64,000 bases of DNA from Meandrina meandrites. Its lineage: Eukaryota > Cnidaria > Anthozoa > Scleractinia > Meandrinidae. Shown here piece by piece: positions 58,229 to 64,000 of the stretch (the first letter of the stretch is position 1; every line of letters starts with the position of its first letter). Under the pieces are notes generated by a model. It did no database searches, was not told where the DNA came from, and worked only from the letters and a program-made list of their open reading frames with translations. A program made the translations under genes and the position numbers. The stretch spans positions 11,665,201-11,729,200 of the forward strand of contig OY855913.1 of the NCBI GenBank assembly GCA_963693305.1. Direction: 5' to 3'.

Positions 58229-58825
58229 GATAAACGATTAGATAAAGACAATTATTTGATGCTAAATCTTTAAAAATGTCAACTATGGCGTTTGTTTGTT
58301 CCATTTCCCTGCTCTGGGCGTCACGGAACATTTCAGCTGATCGTTCAAATCTTGCGTTGTCCTGTTCCATACTCTTTTCACACATTTCAATAAAAGAACT
58401 CTGCATGCCAATCTGGAGTCGTAATTTCTCGCCTTTCTTTACTCAGGATGTTGAAATAGGGGAAGTCTTCTTTAATTTTCTGAATTCCATCTTCCACAGT
58501 CGAGCGAGATCGCTGCCTGAACTGCTTGAGTTCACTCGTACTCTAGATTCTGCTGCCGTTTCTTCACCTGCTGTAGCATTCTCTGGCTTTCTGGATACCT
58601 TTCTTTATACGAAGAATAGATATCGTTCCACATTTTGATTTTTTTCTTTGTGAAACTCCCCACAGCTTACTGAATTTGGGGGCCCATGCTTCAAGAAGTT
58701 CGTGCGTTTCTTTCTCAGTCCTGTCAGCAGACTTAACGCGAGGTTTTTTCGTTTTGTGTTTGCCGTAGCAAGTACTTCGACATCACTTGCAACTGAAGAC
58801 TGAGGCGATGGCATGCTTCTTGCCA
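58212..58825 (-). pseudogene. Harbinger Myb/SANT-like DNA-binding protein remnant
   Basis: In broken frames the minus strand gives TEKETHELLEAWAPKFSK, SSYKERYPESQRM, QQVKKRQQNLEYELKQFRQR and IQKIKEDFPYF, ending in QSSFIEMCEKSMEQ and REMEQTNAIVDIF. This fits the Myb/SANT-like second protein that Harbinger elements carry beside the transposase. It is convergent with the transposase remnant at 57914-58228, so the pair is one decayed transposon. Confidence 0.7.
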
Positions 58826-58870
58826 GTAGAATTGGTGATCATCGAGAAATGTTTATCAGTACGCCGAGAT

Positions 58871-59434
58871 AAAATCATTTTAAGTCAGCTGCGTTAGGGG
58901 GCTAAAAAAAGCTTGTTTGACTTATCTTACAAACATCTCAAAAGTTAAAGGGCAACTCTTGGCTAGAAAACTATATTTCAGTAAAAGCTTCCGAATGTTT
59001 CCAAAATTACACAGGAAGCAAAAAAATTGAATTCAGAAGCTTTTTTACCGGTTAATTTTAACGTAAAACTTCGTATTTTACGTGACATTTCGCCATGGAT
59101 GCTTCGATTATGATCACGAGATGTGATACGTCACAGGTGTGGAACCGCAACAAGTCACGAACATGGCTGACTCAAATTCTTGCAGTGAGAACTCAACTTC
59201 TGCTAGCGACTCCACTGATTTTTAGAGAGCTATAGGAGGGGATATGTCAGGGGATAATTAAGAACCTTCTATGGTATTTCAACCCTGGCGTTTTGAGCCT
59301 CCAGGGAAAAAACAGCGAGACAGAGAAAGGGAGTAAAATACCGAACCTCCTCACCGCGGACTGGGTCGAGGCATGCTGAGCGGATAGTTGTGTTCGTGAA
59401 GCTCTCCGTATTTAAATGTTTTTACTAATGCTTT
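58871..59434. other. Interval before the right-edge LINE
   Basis: A short open frame at 59163-59225 starts MADSNSCSENS and stops after 20 codons. Beyond the stop, FQPWRFEPPGKKQRDRE can be read. It may be a dead transposon exon, but I do not assign it. The last 100 or so bases could be the 5' UTR of the LINE. Confidence 0.35.
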
Positions 59435-60325
59435 ATGGCTGACGAGACTTCAAATCTTAAGCGAAAAGAGCGTGGAAGTGATTCAAGCATCTCTGATAAC
59501 GAGCTCAGGTCTCCAGAAGAAAAAAGATCAAGAGACAAGCCTTTGAAAGCTGACTTGGCGTCTTCTTCGGGTGACATAATTTCCAAACACGTGGAAATGA
59601 CTCACGTCGATCTTGGTAAAAAAATTGACCTTATTCTTTCAAGTCTCGAGGCCGTGAACTTGAAACTGGAGTCAATAGGTGCAGTAGTCAAAAGCCTAGA
59701 AGAGAATCTTAACAAGGTACAAAGTAGAGTTGAAACGCTCGAGCAACACCAAAAGAAGTCGAAGGTCGCCATTAATGAAATGCAGGATGGTCTTCAAGCT
59801 TTGAATACCATTGTCGAAGAAAGTAAGACCGCCGGTGATGGCGTGAAGAAATACTGCGATGACAAATATAAGGAGTTGCAGGACAAATTATTATACGCAG
59901 AGGTTTACCAACGGCGCGAAAATCTTCGCTTTTACGGTATTAAAGAATTGCCTGAGGGAAAGGAAGATGCCCGCTCTACTCTTCGAGGATTCTTTGAGCA
60001 GGTGCTCTGTATTCAGCCAGACGAAATTCAACAAATTGAGTTCCAACGGGTGCATAGAGTGGGGAAAACAAACGAAGATGGAAGGTCACGACCGATAATA
60101 GCGAGGTTTTTGCGATATCAAGATCGAGAATTCATCTTCTCCAAGACGAGTCTTTTGAAAGATTCCGAGTTTCGCATATCAGCGGATTTGCCGAAGGAGA
60201 TCGTTAAAAGGCGCGGGGATCAGTCGAAGAAGTTGTTAGAGGCGAGAAAATCCGGTAAGCTTGCATATTTCAGCCGTGCAGAGCCCGATAAGCTTTACAT
60301 TGACGGAGTTTTGGTGCCATTATAA
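59435..60325 (+). CDS. L1-like LINE ORF1 protein
   Basis: This intact frame of 296 codons encodes an RNA-binding chaperone of a non-LTR retrotransposon. Residues 1-50 are charged and Ser-rich with a basic KRK near the start. About 55-155 is a heptad-like coiled coil (LSSLEAVNLKLESI, VVKSLEENLNKVQSRVETLE) for trimer formation. About 160-245 is RRM-like: RRENLRFYGIKE, VHRVGK, RPIIARF. Residues 246-296 are the C-terminal domain (ADLPKEIVKRRGDQSKK). This order is that of L1 ORF1p (transposase_22 type). It precedes ORF2 by 500 bases on the same strand. No frame damage is seen. Confidence 0.85.
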   Translation: MADETSNLKRKERGSDSSISDNELRSPEEKRSRDKPLKADLASSSGDIISKHVEMTHVDLGKKIDLILSSLEAVNLKLESIGAVVKSLEENLNKVQSRVETLEQHQKKSKVAINEMQDGLQALNTIVEESKTAGDGVKKYCDDKYKELQDKLLYAEVYQRRENLRFYGIKELPEGKEDARSTLRGFFEQVLCIQPDEIQQIEFQRVHRVGKTNEDGRSRPIIARFLRYQDREFIFSKTSLLKDSEFRISADLPKEIVKRRGDQSKKLLEARKSGKLAYFSRAEPDKLYIDGVLVPL

Positions 60326-60825
60326 ACTGGTTGGGGTAGCCTTCGTAGTCTTAGATGTTTTTCAATAGTCATTTAAAATTAATAGAAAGAATTTCAAGTT
60401 GAAAGTTGAAATGGTGCTTAGTGGAACTTTTTGACTATATGAATTTATAAGGTTTACTGCTACAGGGAAGGTAACATCTATCTTTTCACTTTATAAATAG
60501 GCCGTGAAGTATGTAGCGTTTTGGTTGGAGAGCTGACACGTAACACGATAGGGATAGTTGTTTTCTTTCTTGAGTAAGTCCGTTCGGTGTTTCAGTTACT
60601 TTTCTCGATTCGATCCACAGCAGCAAAGCAGTATTTTCTGGCTGCTGTTGAATATGTTTTCCAGTTTTCAGTGTTTTGTTTTGCATGTTGTTGTCTTTTT
60701 TCGTGATGTAATTAACTGCATAAAACGTTGGTTTAACATAAGGTCAAATGCAAATTTAAGGTTATTCTCACTTAAAGCTGGCTATACAGCCAATGAATTT
60801 ATTTGTTTAAATGGGTGGTTTTTGA

Positions 60826-63800
60826 ATGGATTATCATTTAAATATGGCTCCTAAAAATATTAACTTTAAGTTATTGTCTTTAAATGCTCGGGGGATTCGG
60901 TCTTTTGAGAAACGGAAGGCATTGTTTGGGTGGTTAATGAAAAATAATGCGGATATTTGTTTTTTGCAAGAATCGTATAGCACTCCTGAGGTGGAAAATA
61001 TTTGGAAATCTCAATGGAAAGGCGAAATGTTTTTCTCTCATGGTACGGTTCATAGTAAGGGCGTCCTCATTCTTATTAAAAATAACTTGGAATTCGAACT
61101 GAAATCCTCAAAGATTGACAAAGATGGGCATTTTATCTTTATAGAAGCAAAGGTTCAAGATTATCCCTTTCTTTTTGTCAACCTGTATGCCCCAAACAAA
61201 ACAAACGAGCAATTAACCTTTTTTGAAGAAATTGGAGAAGAACTGGACAATTTTTGTTTAGAGGACGACTGTAATATTGTAATTGGTGGGGATTTTAACG
61301 CAATTTTTGACCCCGATTTGGATGGTAATGGCGGAAATCCAAAACGAAAAGAATCAGTTAAGACAATAGAAAACATATGTATTATCAATGATTTAGTTGA
61401 TATATGGAGGATTAGAAACCCAAAGGAAAAACGTTTTACTTGGCGTCAGAAGACTCCCGTAATTCAGAGGAGGCTGGACTACTGGCTAGTAAGTAGTGGT
61501 ATGCAGGAGGATATTGAAAATGTTGATGTCATTCCATCGCTTAAATCCGACCATTCCGCAATTGTGCTATCTTTGAATGGAACTGAAAATGGACCCCGAG
61601 GTCCTTCTTATTGGAAGCTTAATTCTAGCTTATTGGATGATAAGGAATACGTGTCCTTGATTAATACGAAATACCCATTATGGAACGATGAATTTAAAGA
61701 AGTCAAAGATCTAAGGCTCTTTTGGGATCTGATGAAGTACAAGATTCGCCAAGAAAGTATGTTTTATAGTAAGATGAAGGCTAAAGAGCGAAGGTCAAAA
61801 ATGGCAACTTTAGAGGCAAGACTTAACGACTGCCAAAAAATGTGTGATCAAGATCCCTCGCCAGAAAATATGAATATGTTTGAAGTTATAAAAACAGAGT
61901 ATGAGCTCCAGAATGACTACATCACCCAGGGGGCAATAATACGAACTCGAGCCACCTGGTACGAACAAGGTGAAAAAAGCAGTAAATATTTCTTAAATTT
62001 AGAAAATTCCAGAGGTAAAAAAAGTTCAATTCGGAAATTATTCAAAGATGACGAATCCTTAACTTCAGACCCTCAAGTGATTATGAAAGAACTTCGTTCC
62101 TTTTATTCTGATCTTTATCAAAATAGATCCAATGAAAACAGTAATGCCTTGACAGATTCACTTCTGAGTAATGTACATATCCCTAAATTGACTGTGGAAC
62201 AAAGGAACAGATGTGAAGAAAAATTAACGGTAGGCGAATGCTTTAATACTTTAAAAACTTTTCAAAAGAACAAAACCCCAGGGAATGATGGTCTCACGGT
62301 AGAATTTTATTTAGTGTTTTGGCCGCTTTTGGGCAAACACCTGGTTTATTGTTATAATTATGCACATGAACATGGCGAGCTTTCCAATTCGCAAAAACAA
62401 GCTGTAATTACTTTGTTGGAAAAGAAGGGCAAGGATAAAAGGTTGATAAAAAATTGGCGTCCCATTTCACTTATCAATGTTGACATTAAAATCGCTTCCA
62501 AAACGTTAGCCAAACGACTGGAACCAATCTTACCTGGGTTAATACATTACAATCAAAATGCGTACGTGAAAGGACAGTCGATTTTTGAAGCGGTCAGAAC
62601 CATTGAGGATATTTTGGAATACACCAAATGTAAGAAAATGTCGGGCATTCTTGTTGCTATTGATTTCGAGAAAGCATTTGACTCTCTTGATCATTCTTAT
62701 CTTTTAAAAGTTTTGCACGCATTTAATTTTGGGCCATCTTTTATCCAATGGATCCGTACTTTTTACTCAAATATATCAAGTTGCATCATTAATAATGGCT
62801 TTTCATCAGATTATTTCGCAGTTGGTCGTGGGGTGCGGCAAGGCGACCCATTATCACCTCTTCTCTTCATATTAGGATTGGAAATTCTTGCATGTAGTAT
62901 TCGACAAAATGAAAAAATTCAGGGTATTCAAATTGATAATTTAGAGGTTAAATTGTCCCTTTTCGCGGACGACCTGACTTGCTTTCTCCGAAATAGATCC
63001 TCCTATGATTGCTTACGAGATTGTCTTAGTGCTTTCTCGAAATGTTCTGGTCTCCAAGTTAATGAGGAGAAGACTGAATTTTTCAGTATTGGTACAAGAA
63101 AATTAGAGCGTGAAATGTACCCTCATGAATTTAAAACTTCTATCAAAATTCTTGGTGTGCACTTTGACTACAATAACGTGTCGAGGAATAAATCCAACTT
63201 TGACTCTGCCCTTAAATCAATTAAAAAAGTATTAAATATGTGGAAATGGAGAGGTCTGACGCTCATCGGCAGAATACAAATTGTTAAGTCTTTCGCCATA
63301 CCCAAAATTATGTCCAAGGCAGGTCTAATTTCATTGTCAAGTGAATTTATTAAAGAAATTAATAAAGAACTTTATTCCTTTATCTGGAAGGGCAAAGATA
63401 AAATCAAACGCTCAGCCTTAATTAATGACATAGAGGACGGAGGTTTGAAAATGCTGGATCTTGAATCTATGATCTTTGCTCAACGAATCATTTGTCTGAA
63501 GAAATACATTGAGAAGTATGAAAGTCCTTGGAAGTATGTTCTGGATTTTTATCTCAAGAAAGTTGGCGGGAAATTTTTATTACATTGTAATTTTGATTGT
63601 CGGAAATTATCCATTTCACTTCCCGTCTTTTATAAGGAGTGCTTGCAAGCCTGGTCTTCTAGGACTAATTGTGATTCGACAACCTATAAAGGGATAATGA
63701 ACCAAATTATCTGGAACAATAAGTATATTTTGAGTGAGGGAAAATCTATTTTTCAACCGATTTTCTATAAGCAAGGAGTTCTTAAAGTTGGCGATCTTGT

Positions 63801-64000
63801 TTCAAAGGAAGGTATTTTTCTTAAAAGTGACAAAATTCTCAGTTCCTCTTTATCTCCTGGTTACCTGTTTTCCCTAATGGGGGTTATTGATGCTATCCCA
63901 AATGAATGGCGTTCTATAATTAAAACAAACCCTTATTGTGCCCCTTCTACGTTGGATCAAACTTGTTTTGTATTAACAATTGCTGGTAAAACGATTGACC
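60826..64000 (+). CDS. L1-like LINE ORF2: endonuclease and reverse transcriptase (runs off the right edge)
   Basis: The frame is open from the ATG at 60826 (a TGA lies directly before it; the next ATG is 60844) to the window end, 1,058 codons with no stop. An N-terminal apurinic-like endonuclease shows FLQES (46-50), GGDFN (154-158), RLDYW (216-220) and SDH (241-243). The reverse transcriptase follows: NWRPISL (543-549), AIDFEKAFDSLDH (611-623), GVRQGDPLSP (669-678) and FADD (713-716). Past it, LIGRIQIVKS and GGLKMLDLE match the truncated copy at 4891-6514, which shows that a zinc-knuckle C-terminus should follow beyond the edge. The protein nicks target DNA and reverse transcribes its own RNA. 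Intact key residues suggest a young, possibly active copy. Confidence 0.92.
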   Translation, partial: MDYHLNMAPKNINFKLLSLNARGIRSFEKRKALFGWLMKNNADICFLQESYSTPEVENIWKSQWKGEMFFSHGTVHSKGVLILIKNNLEFELKSSKIDKDGHFIFIEAKVQDYPFLFVNLYAPNKTNEQLTFFEEIGEELDNFCLEDDCNIVIGGDFNAIFDPDLDGNGGNPKRKESVKTIENICIINDLVDIWRIRNPKEKRFTWRQKTPVIQRRLDYWLVSSGMQEDIENVDVIPSLKSDHSAIVLSLNGTENGPRGPSYWKLNSSLLDDKEYVSLINTKYPLWNDEFKEVKDLRLFWDLMKYKIRQESMFYSKMKAKERRSKMATLEARLNDCQKMCDQDPSPENMNMFEVIKTEYELQNDYITQGAIIRTRATWYEQGEKSSKYFLNLENSRGKKSSIRKLFKDDESLTSDPQVIMKELRSFYSDLYQNRSNENSNALTDSLLSNVHIPKLTVEQRNRCEEKLTVGECFNTLKTFQKNKTPGNDGLTVEFYLVFWPLLGKHLVYCYNYAHEHGELSNSQKQAVITLLEKKGKDKRLIKNWRPISLINVDIKIASKTLAKRLEPILPGLIHYNQNAYVKGQSIFEAVRTIEDILEYTKCKKMSGILVAIDFEKAFDSLDHSYLLKVLHAFNFGPSFIQWIRTFYSNISSCIINNGFSSDYFAVGRGVRQGDPLSPLLFILGLEILACSIRQNEKIQGIQIDNLEVKLSLFADDLTCFLRNRSSYDCLRDCLSAFSKCSGLQVNEEKTEFFSIGTRKLEREMYPHEFKTSIKILGVHFDYNNVSRNKSNFDSALKSIKKVLNMWKWRGLTLIGRIQIVKSFAIPKIMSKAGLISLSSEFIKEINKELYSFIWKGKDKIKRSALINDIEDGGLKMLDLESMIFAQRIICLKKYIEKYESPWKYVLDFYLKKVGGKFLLHCNFDCRKLSISLPVFYKECLQAWSSRTNCDSTTYKGIMNQIIWNNKYILSEGKSIFQPIFYKQGVLKVGDLVSKEGIFLKSDKILSSSLSPGYLFSLMGVIDAIPNEWRSIIKTNPYCAPSTLDQTCFVLTIAGKTID

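Noticed and set aside
60558..60854. 98-codon frame between LINE ORF1 and ORF2
   Set aside because: It has no recognised domain and overlaps the ORF2 start; the L1 layout does not need a third protein.

Overview
The window is animal nuclear DNA, most likely from an anthozoan cnidarian (a stony coral or close relative). This is inferred from AT-rich, intron-dense genes with GT-AG introns, GIY-YIG Penelope-like elements, L1-like and CR1/L2-like LINE pieces, tRNA-derived SINEs and many fold-back MITEs. No species name can be given from sequence alone.

Four host genes can be modelled. (1) 1538-1808 (+) is the last coding exon of ESS2 (DGCR14), a spliceosome-associated protein; the rest lies off the left edge. 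(2) 15279-4225 (-) is a 13-exon gene for an 862-residue protein that joins a TAZ-type zinc finger to a C-terminal protein kinase domain. Every exon junction keeps frame, and I do not recognise this architecture from a named animal family. (3) 31172-18496 (-) is a 17-exon DEAD-box RNA helicase, DDX52/Rok1 (558 residues, ribosome biogenesis). (4) 37262-34605 (-) is a 3-exon wax ester synthase/DGAT-like acyltransferase (503 residues). ESS2 and the kinase gene are tail to tail; the other three genes share the minus strand. I see no sign that these genes form one pathway.

The rest is mostly mobile DNA. 1-780: truncated Penelope-like element with a perfect 72-bp inverted repeat and a hammerhead-like hairpin. 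4879-6526: 5'-truncated L1-like LINE with a 12-bp target duplication in a kinase intron. 17-30 kb: SINEs, MITEs and LINE tails in and around DDX52. 37.3-56 kb: gene-poor, with tRNA-like repeats, a 1.4-kb fold-back element with 399-bp arms, a broken Penelope-like reverse transcriptase, a degraded THAP exon, a minisatellite and a duplicated segment. 56.2-58.9 kb: a Penelope-like element split by a LINE tail, then a decayed PIF/Harbinger transposon. 59.4 kb to the right edge: an apparently intact two-ORF L1-like LINE whose ORF2 is open for 3,175 bases and leaves the window.

The strongest candidate for something undescribed is the TAZ finger-kinase fusion. Next are the recurrent hammerhead-like hairpins and the intact LINE.
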